From Arachis hypogaea (lineage: Eukaryota; Streptophyta; Magnoliopsida; Fabales; Fabaceae): a stretch of DNA of 64,000 bases. This document shows, in pieces, positions 1 to 10,340 of this stretch. The position numbers and the translations under genes were made by a program. The notes beneath the pieces were generated by a model that saw only the letters and a list, made by a program, of their open reading frames with translations, did no database searches and had not been told where the DNA came from. Position 1 is the first letter of the stretch, and each line of letters opens with the position of its first letter. The stretch covers positions 99,603,837 through 99,667,836 of the forward strand of contig NC_092038.1 of assembly GCF_003086295.3 (NCBI RefSeq). The letters are read 5' to 3'.

Positions 1-48
1 NNNNNNNNNNNNNNNNNNNNNNNNNNNNNNNNNNNNNNNNNNNNNNNN
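1..48. other. Assembly gap
   Basis: All bases are N. The gap removes the outer end of the first LTR, so the target-site duplication of element A cannot be read. Confidence 1.
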
Positions 49-198
49 CCTGAAATCACAGAAAAACACACAAACTCATAGTAAAGTCCAGAAAGTGAAT
101 TTTAACTAAAACTAATAAAAATATACCAAAAACTAACTATATCATATCAAAAACATACTAAAACAATGCCAAAAAGTATACAAATTATCCGCTCATCA
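49..198 (-). repeat. Family-1 LTR, partial (3' LTR of A)
   Basis: Ends on the plus strand with CCGCTCATCA, the terminus shared by the family-1 LTRs ending at 7949, 9748, 18551 and 44938. On the element strand the LTR begins TGATGAGCGG. The rest lies in the gap. Confidence 0.9.
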
Positions 199-1111
199 CA
201 ACACCAAACTTAATTGTTGCTTGTCCCCAAGCAACTGAAAATCAAATAAGATAAAAAGAAGAGAATATGCAATGAATTCCAAAAACATCTATGAAGATCA
301 ATATTAATTAGATGAGCGGGGCTTTTAACTTTTGCCTCTGAACAGTTTTGGCATCTCACTCTCTCCTTTGAAATTCAGAATGATTGGCTTCTTTAGGAAC
401 TAGAATCCAGATAGTGTTAATGATTCTCCTAGTAAAGTATGATGATTCTTGAACATATCTACTTATTGAGTCTTGGCTGTGGCCCAAAGCACTCTGTCTT
501 CCAGTATTACCACCGGATACATACATGCCACAGACACATAATTGGGTGAACCTTTTCAGATTGTGACTCAGCTTTGCTAAAGTCCCCAATTAGAGGTGTC
601 CAGGGTTCTTAAGCACACTCTTATTTGCCTTGGATCACAACTCTTATTTCTCTATTTCTTTTCGTTTTCTTTTCTTTTTTTTTTTTTCTCGATTTTTCTC
701 TTTTTTTTTTTTTTTGAATAGCTTTTTCTTGCTTCAAGAATCATTTTTTATGATTTTTCAGATCCTCAGTAACATGTCTCCTTTTTCATCATTCTTTCAA
801 GAGCCAACATTCATGAACCACAAATTCAAGATACACATGCATTGTTTAAGCATACATTCAGAGAACAAAATTATTGCCACCACATCAAAATAATTAAACT
901 GTTATAAAATTCAAAATTCATGCACTTCTTTTTCTTTTTCAATTAAGCACATTTTTATTCAAGAAAGGTGATGGATTCATAGGACATTCATAACTTTAAG
1001 GCATAGACACTAAGACACTAATGATCACAAGACACAAACATGGATAAACATAAGCATAAAATTCGAAAAACAGAAGAATAAATAATAAGGAAATCAAGGA
1101 ACGGGTCCACC
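199..1111 (-). other. 3' untranslated region of A with AGGA-type hairpin
   Basis: No convincing gene. Directly beside the LTR (199-215) the element strand reads TAAGTTTGGTGTTG, the polypurine-like segment. At 216-235 lies an inverted repeat whose element-strand stem is TTGCTTG/CAAGCAA with loop GGGA. A pyrimidine-rich tract (about 655-716) is low-complexity; the small frame running through it is not a gene. The same region is repeated in C at 44939-45800 and in a fragment at 18552-19065. Confidence 0.75.
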
Positions 1112-1437
1112 TTAGTGATGGCGGCTCTTCCTTGCTCTTGAAGATCCTATGGAGTGCTTGAGCTCCTCAATGTCTCTTCCTTGTCTTTGTTGCTCCTCCC
1201 TCATGATTCTTTGATCTTCTCTAATCTCATGAAGGATGATGGAGTGTTCTTGATGCTCCACCCTTAGTTGTCCCATGTTGGAACTTAACTCTCCTAGGGA
1301 GTGTTTAGTTGCTCCCAATAGTTTTGTGGAGGAAATTCATCCCTTGAGAGGAATCTATCCATCTCCCATGACTCGGAGGTGGAAGCCTTTGCCTTCCCTT
1401 TTCTCTTTCTAGAGGTTTCTCCGGCCTTGGATGCCAT
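1112..1437 (-). pseudogene. Env-like (plant transposon protein) gene, internally deleted
   Basis: The start codon at 1437-1435 gives a basic N-terminus (MASKAGETSRKRKGKAK) like the MAPKGKQ/MDPKGKQ start of the env-like genes in C and E. After about 40 codons the frame jumps to a C-terminal coiled coil rich in E, Q, R and L (1318-1112), like the C-terminal coiled coil in C. The roughly 230-residue central domain of the full gene is missing, and the two parts are in different frames. The gene sits at the same place as in C, downstream of the palindrome array. It cannot make the full protein. Confidence 0.7.
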
Positions 1438-1481
1438 AATGGTTATGGAAAAACGAAAAAGCAACGCTTTTACCACACCAA

Positions 1482-1511
1482 ACTTAAAATGTTTGCTCGT
1501 CCTCGAGCAAA
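1482..1511 (-). other. AGGA-loop hairpin upstream of env-like gene
   Basis: The element strand reads TTTGCTCG-AGGA-CGAGCAAA (1511-1492), followed by TTAAGTTTGGTGTG. It repeats the motif that lies beside the 3' LTR at 199-235, but with a T:A pair changed to C:G in the stem. Confidence 0.7.
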
Positions 1512-1922
1512 AGAAGAAAGAAGAGAGTAGAAGAAGAAGAAAGGAGGAAGAGGGAGATGGTGGTGTGTTCGGCCAAAGAGGGGGAGAAGAGGTGTTTAGG
1601 TTGTGTGAAAATGAAGGGTTGAAGAAGGGTATATATAGGAGAGAGGGGGTAAAGGGTTCGGCCATGATGGGTGGGTTTGGGAGGGAAAGTGATTTGAATT
1701 TGAAGGGTGAGGTTGGTGGGGTTTATGAAGGATGGATGTGAGTGTGAGAGAAAGATGGGATTTGATAGGTGAGGGTTTTTGGGGAAGAGGTGTTGAGGTG
1801 ATTGGTGAATGGGGGAAGAAGAGAGAGAGTGATGGTAGGGTCCTGTGGGGTCCACTGATCCTGTAGTGTCAAGGAAAAGGCATCCCTGCACCAAATGGCA
1901 TCAAAATCCACGTTTTGAGCCA

Positions 1923-2098
1923 TTTCTGGCGTTAAACACCGGGCTGGTGCCCATTCCTGGCGTTTAACGCCAGGTTCTTGCCCTTTACTGGCGTTTAACG
2001 CCAGTCTGGTGCCCCTTTCTGGCGTTAAACGCCCAGATGGGTGCCAGACTGGGCGTTAAACGCCCAACTGCTAGGCTGACTGGCGTTTAAACGCCAGC
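1923..2098. repeat. GGCGTTTAACGCC palindrome array (post-protease)
   Basis: About six imperfect copies of TGGCGTTTAACGCCA, some as GGGCGTTAAACGCCC, spaced about 25-35 bases and separated by GGTGCC/GGGTGCC-type linkers. No reading frame is conserved across the array. It lies between the Gag-protease gene and the env-like remnant, as in C and E. Confidence 0.9.
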
Positions 2099-2238
2099 AG
2101 CATCTTCCTCCAGGGTGTGCTGTTTTTCTTTCTGTCTTTCACTCTGTTTTTGCTTTTTCATTGTTTTTGTGACTTCTTATGATCATCAACCTACAAAAAA
2201 AGATAAAATAACAAAAGAAAATAATTAATTATAAAACA

Positions 2239-2263
2239 TTGGGTTGCCTCCCAACAAGCGCTT
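2239..2263 (-). other. Conserved post-gag/pol hairpin
   Basis: The element strand reads AAGCGCTTG and then TTGGG-AGGCAA-CCCAA (2254-2239). The same block follows the protease or pol frame in elements C, D, E and H, and in altered form in B and I. Confidence 0.8.
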
Positions 2264-2346
2264 CTTTATTGTCATTAGCTTGACAGAGGACTCTCATGGA
2301 GCCTCAGAAATGCTCAGAACCGTGTTGGAACCTCCCAACACCCAAC

Positions 2347-4644
2347 TTAGAGTAAAGAATGTGGGGGTTCAACACCAAACTTAGAGTTTGGTTGTGGCCT
2401 CCCAACACCAAACTTAGAGTTTGATTGTGGGGGCTCTGTTTGGCTCTGTTTTGAGAGAAGCCCTTCATGCTTCCTCTCCATGATGACAGAGGTATATCCT
2501 TGGGCCTTAAACACCAAGGATTCTTCATTCACTTGAATGATCAACTCTCCTCTATCAACATCAATCACAGCCTTTGCTGTGGCCAGGAAGGGTCTGCCAA
2601 GGATGATGGATTCATCCATGCACTTCCCAGTCTCTAGGACTATGAAATCAGTAGGGATGTAATGGTCTTCAACTTTAACAAGAACATCCTCTACAAGTCC
2701 ATAGGCTTGTTTTCTTGAGTTGTCTGCCATCTCTAGTGAGATTTTTGCAGCTTGCACCTCTAAAATTCCTAACTTCTCCATTACAGAGAAGGGCATGAGG
2801 TTTACACTTGACCCTAAGTCACACAAGGCCTTTTTGAAGGTCATGGTGCCTATGGTACAAGGTATAGAAAACTTCCCAGGATCTTGCCTCTTTTGAGGTG
2901 GTTTCTGCCTAGACAAGTCATTCAGTTCTTTGGTGAGCAAAGGGGATTCATCCTCCCAAGTCTCATTTCCGAATAACTTGTCATTTAGCTTCATGATTGC
3001 TCCAAGGTATTTAGCAACTTGCTCTTCAGTGACATACTCATCCTCTTCAGAGGAAGAATACTCATCAGAGCTCATGAATGGCAGGAGTAAGTCCAATGGA
3101 ATCTCTATGGTCTCAGTTTGAGCCTCAGATTCCCAAGGTTCCTCATTGGGGAACTCATTGGAGGTCAGTGGACGTTCAGTGAGGTCTTCCTCAGTGGCGT
3201 TCACTGCCTCTTCTTCCTCCCAGAATTCGGCCATGTTAATGGCTTTGCACTCTCCTTTTGGATTTTCTTCTGTATTGCTTGGAAGAGTACTTGGAGGGAG
3301 TTCAGTAATTTTCTTGCTCAGCTGACCCACTTGTCCTTCCAGATTTCTGATGGAGGACCTAGTTTCAGTCATGAAACTTTGAGTGGTTTTGATCAGATCA
3401 GAGACCATAGTTGCTAAGTCAGAGGTATTCTGCTTAGAACTCTCTGTCTGTTGCTGAGAAGACGATGGAAAAGGCTTGCTATTGCTAAACCTGTTCCTTC
3501 CACCATTATTATTGTTGAAACCTTGTTGAGGTCTCTGTTGATCCTTCCATGAAGGATTTGGATGATTCTTCCATGAAGGATTGTAGGTGTTTCCATAGGG
3601 TTCTCCCATGTAATTCACCTCTTCTATTGAAGGGTTCTCAGGATCATAAGCTTCTTCCTCAGATGAAGCTTCCTTAGTACTGCTTGGTGCATTTTGCATC
3701 CCAGACAGACTTTGAGAAATCATATTGACCTGTTGAGTCAATATTTTGTTCTGAGCCAATATGGCATTCAGAGTATCAATCTCAAGAACTCCTTTCTTCT
3801 GACTAGTCCCATTGTTCACAGGATTCCTTTCAGAAGTGTACATGAATTGGTTATTTGCAACCATTTCAATCAGTTCTTGAGCTTCAGTAGGCGTCTTCTT
3901 CAGATGAAGAGATCCTCCAGAAGAGCTATCCAAAGACATCTTGGACAGTTCAGAGAGACCATCATAGAAAATACCTATGATGCTCCATTCAGAAAGCATA
4001 TCAATGGGACACTTTCTGATCAATTGTTTGTATCTTTCCCAAGCTTCATAGAGGGATTCTCCTTCCTTTTGTCTGAAGGTTTGGACTTCCACTCTAAGCT
4101 TACTCAATTTTTGAGGTGGAAAGAACTTTGCCAAGAAGGCATTGACTAGCTTTTCCCAAGAGTCCAGGCTTTCTTTAGGTTGAGAATCCAACCATGTTCT
4201 AGCTCTGTCTCTTACAGCAAAAGGGAATAGCATCAGTCTGTAGACCTCAGGGTCAACCCCATTAGTCTTGACTGTGTCACAGATTTGCAAGAACTCAGCT
4301 AAAAACTGATGAGGATCTTCCATTGGAAGTCCATGGAACTTGCAATTCTGTTGCATTAGAGAAACTAATTGAGGCTTAAGCTCAAAGTTGTTTGCTCCAA
4401 TGGCAGGGATAGAGATGCTTCTCCCATAGAAGTCGGGAGTAGGTGCAGTAAAGTCACCCAGCACCTTCCTTGCATTGTTGGTATTGTTGTTGTTTTCGGC
4501 TGCCATGTGTTCTTCTTCCTTGAAGAATTCGGTCAGGTGCTCTAAAGAGAGTTGTGCTTTGGCTTCTCTTAGCTTTCTCTTCAAGGTCCTTTCAGGTTCA
4601 GGATCAGCCTCAACAAGAATGCCTTTGTCCTTGCTCCTGCTCAT
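2347..4644 (-). CDS. Gag-protease polyprotein of element A
   Basis: One open frame of 765 codons. Gag forms the retroelement particle and the protease processes it. Residues about 80-290 match the Retrotrans_gag pattern (FELKPQLVSLMQQN, RTWLDSQP, FLAKFFPPQKL, ESLYEAWERYKQLIRKCP). A low-complexity N/Q/S region follows, with no CCHC zinc knuckle. The retropepsin-like domain lies near residues 590-710, with the catalytic motif DLGSS (Asp609) and the flap-side motif ILGRPFLAT. The C-terminus carries NSKFGVG repeats, encoded by copies of the element's TAAGTTTGGTGTTG motif. The ATG at 4644-4642 is followed by an uninterrupted frame; relative D has lost it. The gene stops where polymerase would begin. 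It is the most intact gag-protease gene in the window. Confidence 0.9.
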   Translation of the reverse strand: MSRSKDKGILVEADPEPERTLKRKLREAKAQLSLEHLTEFFKEEEHMAAENNNNTNNARKVLGDFTAPTPDFYGRSISIPAIGANNFELKPQLVSLMQQNCKFHGLPMEDPHQFLAEFLQICDTVKTNGVDPEVYRLMLFPFAVRDRARTWLDSQPKESLDSWEKLVNAFLAKFFPPQKLSKLRVEVQTFRQKEGESLYEAWERYKQLIRKCPIDMLSEWSIIGIFYDGLSELSKMSLDSSSGGSLHLKKTPTEAQELIEMVANNQFMYTSERNPVNNGTSQKKGVLEIDTLNAILAQNKILTQQVNMISQSLSGMQNAPSSTKEASSEEEAYDPENPSIEEVNYMGEPYGNTYNPSWKNHPNPSWKDQQRPQQGFNNNNGGRNRFSNSKPFPSSSQQQTESSKQNTSDLATMVSDLIKTTQSFMTETRSSIRNLEGQVGQLSKKITELPPSTLPSNTEENPKGECKAINMAEFWEEEEAVNATEEDLTERPLTSNEFPNEEPWESEAQTETIEIPLDLLLPFMSSDEYSSSEEDEYVTEEQVAKYLGAIMKLNDKLFGNETWEDESPLLTKELNDLSRQKPPQKRQDPGKFSIPCTIGTMTFKKALCDLGSSVNLMPFSVMEKLGILEVQAAKISLEMADNSRKQAYGLVEDVLVKVEDHYIPTDFIVLETGKCMDESIILGRPFLATAKAVIDVDRGELIIQVNEESLVFKAQGYTSVIMERKHEGLLSKQSQTEPPQSNSKFGVGRPQPNSKFGVEPPHSLL

Positions 4645-6262
4645 AAGATAGAGAGGAGAACAAGAAAATGTGGAATCCTCTATGTCACAGTATAGAGATT
4701 CCTTTAGGTGTCAGAGGAAAAGAAGAGTAGAAGACAGAAGTGGAAAATTCGAACTTAACAAAGAAGATAGAGTTCGAATTTTGCCTTAAGGGATAGTGTT
4801 AGTCCATAAATTGAAGGATGTGAGAAGGAGGGAAGTGATTTTCGAAAATTAAGTGGGAAATTTGAAAACATTTTTGAAAAACATCACTTAATTTTCGAAA
4901 ATGAAAATGGAAAAGAAATCAAGTGATTTTTGAAAAAGATTTTGAAATTAGAAATCAGAAACATTTATTTGAAAACTATTTTGAAAAAGATGTGGTTAAG
5001 AAGATATGATTGGTTTTAAAAAGATGTGATTGAGAAGATATGATTTGAAAACAATTTTAAAAGATATGATTTGAAAACAATTTGAAAAGATATGATTTTA
5101 AAAATTAATGACTTGCCTAACAAGAAAAGATATGAATCAAACATAAAACCTTCCTCAACAGAAAAGGCAAAAAATGTTCAATCAAATCATTAATTGTTAA
5201 TAAGTATTTTTGAAAAAGGAAAGGAGTTAATTTTGAAAAAGATTTGATTGAAAATTGATTTGAAAAAGATTTGATTTTGAAAAGATTTTGAAAACTTAGA
5301 AAAAAATTTGATTTGAAAACAAAATCTTCCTCCCCTAGCCATCCTGGTGTTAAACGCCCAGAATGGTATCCATTCTGGCGTTTAACGCCCAAAATGCTAC
5401 CCTTTTGGGCGTTAAACGCCCAACCAGGTACCCTGGCTGGCGTTTAAACGCCAGTCTATCCTTCTTCACTGGGCGTTTTGAACGCCCAGCTTTTTCTGTG
5501 CAATTCCTCTGCTGTATGTTCTGAATCTTCAATTCTCTGTATTATTGACTTGAAAAGACACAAATTAAAAATATTTTTGGATTTTTAATAATAAGGACAA
5601 ACCAAAATGCAACAAGAATCAAATGACAATGCATGCAAGACACCAAACTTAGCAGTTCGTATACTACTGACACTAACAAAACGAAAATGCATATGAGACA
5701 CACAAAACACTCAAGTCAATAGAATTCAAAGATCAGAACAAGGAAATCATCAAGAACAACTTGAAGATCGATGAGGACACATGCATGAATGCAATAAGAA
5801 CAGAAACATGCAATTGACACTAAACTTAAGATGAGACTCTAGACTCAAAAAGAAATATTTTCGGATTTTATGATTTTATAATTTTTTTTGGATTTTTCGA
5901 AAATTATGTAGAAAAAGAAAATAAAGGTATCAAAATTCTTAATGAGAATTCCAGGAATCATGCAATGTTAGTCTAAAGCTTTAGTCTAAAGAAATTAGAC
6001 ATGGCCGGCCAAGCTTCAGCAGGACATTGCATTCAAGAGCTAAATTGATGAAGATCAATCAGCTTTGGTGATGATAAGAACATCACCTTGAAACACTAGA
6101 ATTCATTCTTAAGAGCTCTGAAAAAAAATACCTAATCTAAGCAACAAGATGAACCGTCAGTTGTCCAGCCTAAACAATCCCGGGCAATAACACCAAAAAC
6201 TTGATGTTGTTGCCGGATCTTGGCACTGATGTTACCAAAAGCTTGCTCAAAACTTGAACAAT
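4645..6262 (-). other. Untranslated leader of A
   Basis: Leader between the primer site and gag. It is A/T-rich, with many variants of AAGATATGATTTGAAAA (about 4860-5330). It carries a palindrome array (5341-5487) and copies of CACCAAACTTA at about 5641-5652. No gene was found; small open frames here are not conserved with D. Confidence 0.7.
5341..5487. repeat. GGCGTTTAACGCC palindrome array (leader)
   Basis: Five copies, including CTGGCGTTTAACGCCC, GGGCGTTAAACGCCC, TGGCGTTTAAACGCCA and GGGCGTTTTGAACGCCC. The matching array in element D is at about 59014-59162. Confidence 0.85.
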
Positions 6263-6279
6263 CCCCGGCAACGGCGCCA
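6263..6279 (-). promoter_or_regulatory. tRNA-Asp primer binding site of A
   Basis: The element strand reads TGGCGCCGTTGCCGGGG, complementary to the 3' end of plant tRNA-Asp including CCA. It lies nine bases inside the 5' LTR boundary. Confidence 0.9.
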
Positions 6280-6288
6280 AAAACTTGG

Positions 6289-7949
6289 TGCGCGAAATTG
6301 TGAACTATACTTTTTCACAACTCTCATAATCCCCGGTAATGGCTCCAAGAACTTGGTGGCTCAATACCATGGCATTACACAACTTCGCACAACTAACCAG
6401 CAAGTGCACTGGGTCGTCCAAGTAATAAACCTTACGCGAGTAAGGGTCGATCCCACGGAGATTGTTAGTATTGAAGCAAGCTATGGTCATCTTGTAAATC
6501 TTAGTCAGGCAAACTCAAATGTATATGGTGATGAACGAAAATAACATAAAAGATAAAGATAGTGATACTTATGTAATTCATTGGTAGGAACTTCAGATAA
6601 GCGTATGAAGATGCCTTCCCTTCCGTCTCTCTGCTTTCCTACAGTCTTCATCCAATTCTTCTTACTCCTTTCCATGGCAAGCTCGTGTAGGGTTTCACTG
6701 TTGTCAGCAGCTACCTCCCATCCTCGCAGTGAAAGCTAATGCACACACTCTGTCACAGTGCTGCCAATCACCGGTGTGGTTCCCTCCCCTACCGGAATAG
6801 AATCCAGTGATTCTTTTGCGTCTGTCACTAACGCCCAGTAAGTTACAGGTTTGAAGCACGTCACAATCATTCAGTCATTGAATCCTACTCAGAATACCAC
6901 AGACAAGGTTAGACCTTCCGGATTCTCTTGAATGCTGCCATCAGTTCTTGCCTATACCACGAAGATTCCGATTAAAGAATCCAAGAGATATTCACTAAGC
7001 CTCAAATGCTTGTAGAACAAGAATGGTTGTCAGTCACTTTGTTCATGGGTGAGAATGGTGATGGGCGTCAATCATCACCTTCATCAAGTTGAAGAACAAG
7101 TGATATCTTGGAACAAGAACAAGAGGAATTGAATGGAAGAACAATAGTAATTGCATTAATACTCGAGGTACAGCAGAGCTCCACACCTTAATCTATGGTG
7201 TGTAGAAGCTCCACCGTTGAAAATACATAAGCATAAGGTCTAGGCATGGCCGAATGGCCAGCCTCCCAAAGAGGGTTCAATCATCAAAACATGATCAAAA
7301 GATATAAAGATCAAAAGACTTCTAATACAATAGTCAAAGGTCCTACTTATAGAAAACTAGTAACCTAAGGAGTATAGAAATGAGTAAATGACATAAAAAT
7401 CCACTTCCGGGCCCACTTGGTGTGTGCTTGGGCTGAGCAATGAAGCAAATTTCGTGCAGAGACTCCTCTTGGAGTTAAACGCCAGCTTTAGTGCCAGTTT
7501 GGGCGTTTAACTCCCATTTGGGTGCCAGTTCCAGCGTTTAACGCTGGGATTTCCTGAGGTGACTTTGAACGCCGGTTTGGGCCATCAAATCTTGGGCAAA
7601 GTATGGACTATCATATATTGCTGGAAATCCCAGGATGTCTACTTTCCAAAGCCGTTGAGAGCGCGCCAATTGGGCTTCTGTAGCTCCAGAAAATCCACTT
7701 CGAGTGCAGGGAGGTCAGAATCCAACAGCATCTGCAGTCCTTTTTGGTCTCAGAATCAGATTTTTGCTCAGGTCCCTCAATTTCAGCCAGAAAATACCTG
7801 AAATCACAAAAAAACACACAAACTCATAGTAAAGTCCAGAAAAGTGAATTTTAACTAAAAACTAATAAAAATATACCAAAAACTAACTATATCATATCAA
7901 AAACATACTAAAAACAATGCCAAAAAGTATACAAATTATCCGCTCATCA
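6289..7949 (-). repeat. Family-1 LTR (5' LTR of A)
   Basis: 1661 bases. On the plus strand it starts TGCGCGAAATTG (TGCACG in relatives) and ends CCGCTCATCA. It contains a tRNA-T-arm-like hairpin block, a degenerate second primer-site-like stretch near 6329-6358, and several GGCGTTTAACGCC palindromes at about 7463-7555. Confidence 0.92.
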
Positions 7950-9748
7950 ACTAGAATTCATTCTTAAGAACTCTGAAGAAAAAAAAACCTAACCTAAGCA
8001 ACAAGATGAACCGTCAGTTGTCCATACTCGAACAATCCCCGGCAACGGCGCCAAAAACTTGGTGCACGAAATTGTGATCAATACTTTTCACAACTCAATT
8101 AATCCCCGGTGATGAAACCAAAAACTTGGTGTTCAATACCATGGCATAAACACAACTTCGCACAACTAACCAGCAAGTGTACTGGGTCGTCCAAGTAATA
8201 AACCTTACGCGAGTAAGGGTCGATCCCACAGAGATTGTTGGTATGAAGCAAGCTATTGTCACCTTGTAAATCTCAGTCAGGCAAACTCAAATGGATATGG
8301 GTGATATACGAATGAAACATAAAGATAAAGATAGAGATACTTATGTAATTCATTGGTAGGAATTTCAAATAAGCGTATGAAGATGCTGTCCCTTCCGTCT
8401 CTCTGCTTTCCTACTGTCGTCATCCAATCCTTCTTACTCCTTTCCATGGCAAGCTTGTGCAAGGGTTTCACCGTTGTCAGTGGCTACCTCCCATCCTCTC
8501 AGTGGAAATGTTCAACGCACCCTGTCACGGCACGGCTATCCATCTGTCGGTTCTCGATCAGGCCGGAATAGAATCCAGTGATTCTTTTGCGTTTGTCACT
8601 AACGCCCCGCCCTCAGGAGTTTGAAGCACGTCACAGTCATTCAATCATTGAATCCTACTCAGAATACCACAGACAAGGTTAGACCTTCCGGATTCTCTTG
8701 AACGCTGCCATCAGTTCTAGCCTATACCACGAAGACTCTGATCTCACGGAATGGCTGGCTCGGTTGTCAGGCGAGCACTCGGTTGTCAGGCGATCAACCA
8801 TGCATCGTGTATCAGGGATCCAAGAGATATCCACCCAATCTAAGGTAGAACAGAGGTGGTTGTCAGGCACACGTTCATAGGTGAGAATGATGATGAGTGT
8901 CACGGATCATCACATTCATCAAGTTGAAGAACAAGTGGTATCTTAGAACAAGAACAAGCGGAATTGAATAGAAGAACAATAGTAATTGCATTAATACTCG
9001 AGGTACAGCAGAGCTCCACACCTTAATCTATGGTGTGTAGAAACTCCACCATTGAAAATACATAAGAACAAGAGTGATCATTGGCTTTGGTCCCAGAGAG
9101 GGAACCAGAAGAACCAAGATGAGATTACAATAGCAAAAGGTCCTACTTATAGAAAACTAGTAGCCTAGGGTTTACAGATATGAGTAAATGACATAAAAAT
9201 CCACTTCCGGGCCCACTTGGTGTGTGCTTGGTCTGAGCATTGAAGCATTTTCGTGTAGAGACTCTTCTTGGAGTTAAACGCCAGCTTTTATGCCAGTTTG
9301 GGCGTTTAACTCCCATTCTTGTGCCAGTTCCGGCGTTTAACGCTGGAATTTCTGAGGGTGACTTTGTACGCCGGTTTGGGCCATCAAATCTTGGGCAAAG
9401 TATGGACTATCATATATTGCTGGAAAGCCCAGGATGTCTACTTTCCAACGCCATTAAGAGCGCGCCAATTGGGCTTCTGTAGCTCAAGAAAATCCACTTC
9501 GAGTGCAGGGAGGTCAGAATCCAACAGCATCTGCAGTCCTTTTTAGTCTCTGAATCAGATTTTTGCTCAGGTCCCTCAATTTCAGCCAGAAAATACCTGA
9601 AATCACAGAAAAACACACAAACTCATAGTAAAGTCCAGAAAAGTGAATTTTAACTAAAAACTAATAAAAATATACTAAAAACTAACTAGATCATACTAAA
9701 AACATACTAAAAACAATGCCAAAAAGCGTACAAATTATCCGCTCATCA
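7950..9748 (-). mobile_element. 5' end of a family-1 relative: leader, primer site and LTR
   Basis: A leader fragment of 113 bases (7950-8062) matches A's own leader from about 6102 onward. It ends in a primer site and a complete LTR (8063-9748, 1686 bases, TGCACGAAATTG...CCGCTCATCA). The whole is joined to the end of A's 5' LTR. Either A inserted into the leader of this second element, or unequal recombination left three LTRs in tandem. The gap on the left prevents a choice. Confidence 0.85.
8037..8053 (-). promoter_or_regulatory. tRNA-Asp primer binding site
   Basis: A full CCCCGGCAACGGCGCCA match on the plus strand, nine bases before the LTR start at 8063. Confidence 0.92.
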
Positions 9749-10340
9749 AGGACCATTATGGATATGTGGTGTTTGTGCTTGTAATACTCATTAGACCGAT
9801 GAGTGCCCTTAGATCCAAGAGGACACTACATTGGCAGTTGCTAACCCTTACCCGCAAAGACCAAATTACAACCAAGGATCCTACCCACATGGAGGTAATC
9901 AAAGTAAAGGGTGGAGAGATAACTCAAACCAAAGGTGGAACCAAGCTCCCCAAACTCAACCCAACCAAAATGCTCAAGTCTACTACCATCAACACCCCCA
10001 AGGTCAACCACGATACCAACAACCATACCAACAACCCCCACAACCTCAATCTCAAGTGAAGTATCAACATCCAAACAGTAGATCCAATCATTCTCAAGTT
10101 AACCAAGCCCTTCCTTCCAATCTATCCCACATGAATGACACAATTCACACCTTCATGCAAGAGCAAATAGAGTTTCGTAAGAAACAAGATGCTTACATGG
10201 CTACAATAGCCAAAGCCCTTACCCGTTTAACTCTCCCTCCTCAAGCTGCACAAAGCACCCAACAAGCTTCAACCTCAAGTAGTTTACCCTCTCAACCCTA
10301 ACCCAACCCTAAGGGGAGCATAAATGCCATTACCCTTAGA
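9749..10340 (+). pseudogene. Gag C-terminal region of element I
   Basis: Frame +3 from about 9770 shows a CX2CX4HX4C zinc-knuckle spacing (CGVCACNTH, then TDEC), interrupted by two TAG stops. An open P/Q/N-rich region follows (from 9831, YPQRPNYNQGSY), then a helical stretch with MNDTIHTFMQEQIEF. A stop at 10299-10301 ends it just before ITLRS, the usual start of the protease linker. The left part of gag was lost where the family-1 LTR abuts. Zinc knuckles bind packaging RNA; this copy is inactive. Confidence 0.75.

Larger units (their letters stand above)
49..7949 (-). mobile_element. Element A: gag-protease LTR retrotransposon without polymerase
   Basis: Minus-strand Ty3/gypsy-type element. 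In element order it has a 5' LTR (6289-7949), a tRNA-Asp primer site (6263-6279), a long leader with a palindrome array, one uninterrupted Gag-protease frame, a conserved hairpin, a second palindrome array, a remnant of the env-like gene, a 3' untranslated region and a 3' LTR cut by the gap. No reverse transcriptase, RNase H or integrase is present between the protease and the 3' region. This resembles the TR-GAG class of non-autonomous elements that keep only gag. Element C has a related LTR and the same primer type and could in principle supply polymerase; that is inference. Confidence 0.85.

Noticed and set aside
630..893. Plus-strand frame with F/S-rich peptide
   Set aside because: It runs through a pyrimidine tract in an untranslated region; the same tract in C gives a different peptide.
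1379..1741. Overlapping frames on both strands before the env-like remnant
   Set aside because: Low-complexity GA-rich DNA of the spacer; no conserved domain, and D's copy of the region is not open.
1923..2098. CRISPR-like array
   Set aside because: Repeats are imperfect palindromes with short variable linkers, in a plant retrotransposon, repeated in LTRs and gag; there are no unique spacers or cas genes.
8203..8232. tRNA gene in the LTR (GGGTCGATCCC block)
   Set aside because: Only a T-arm-like word and one hairpin; no acceptor stem, D-arm or anticodon arm can be built.
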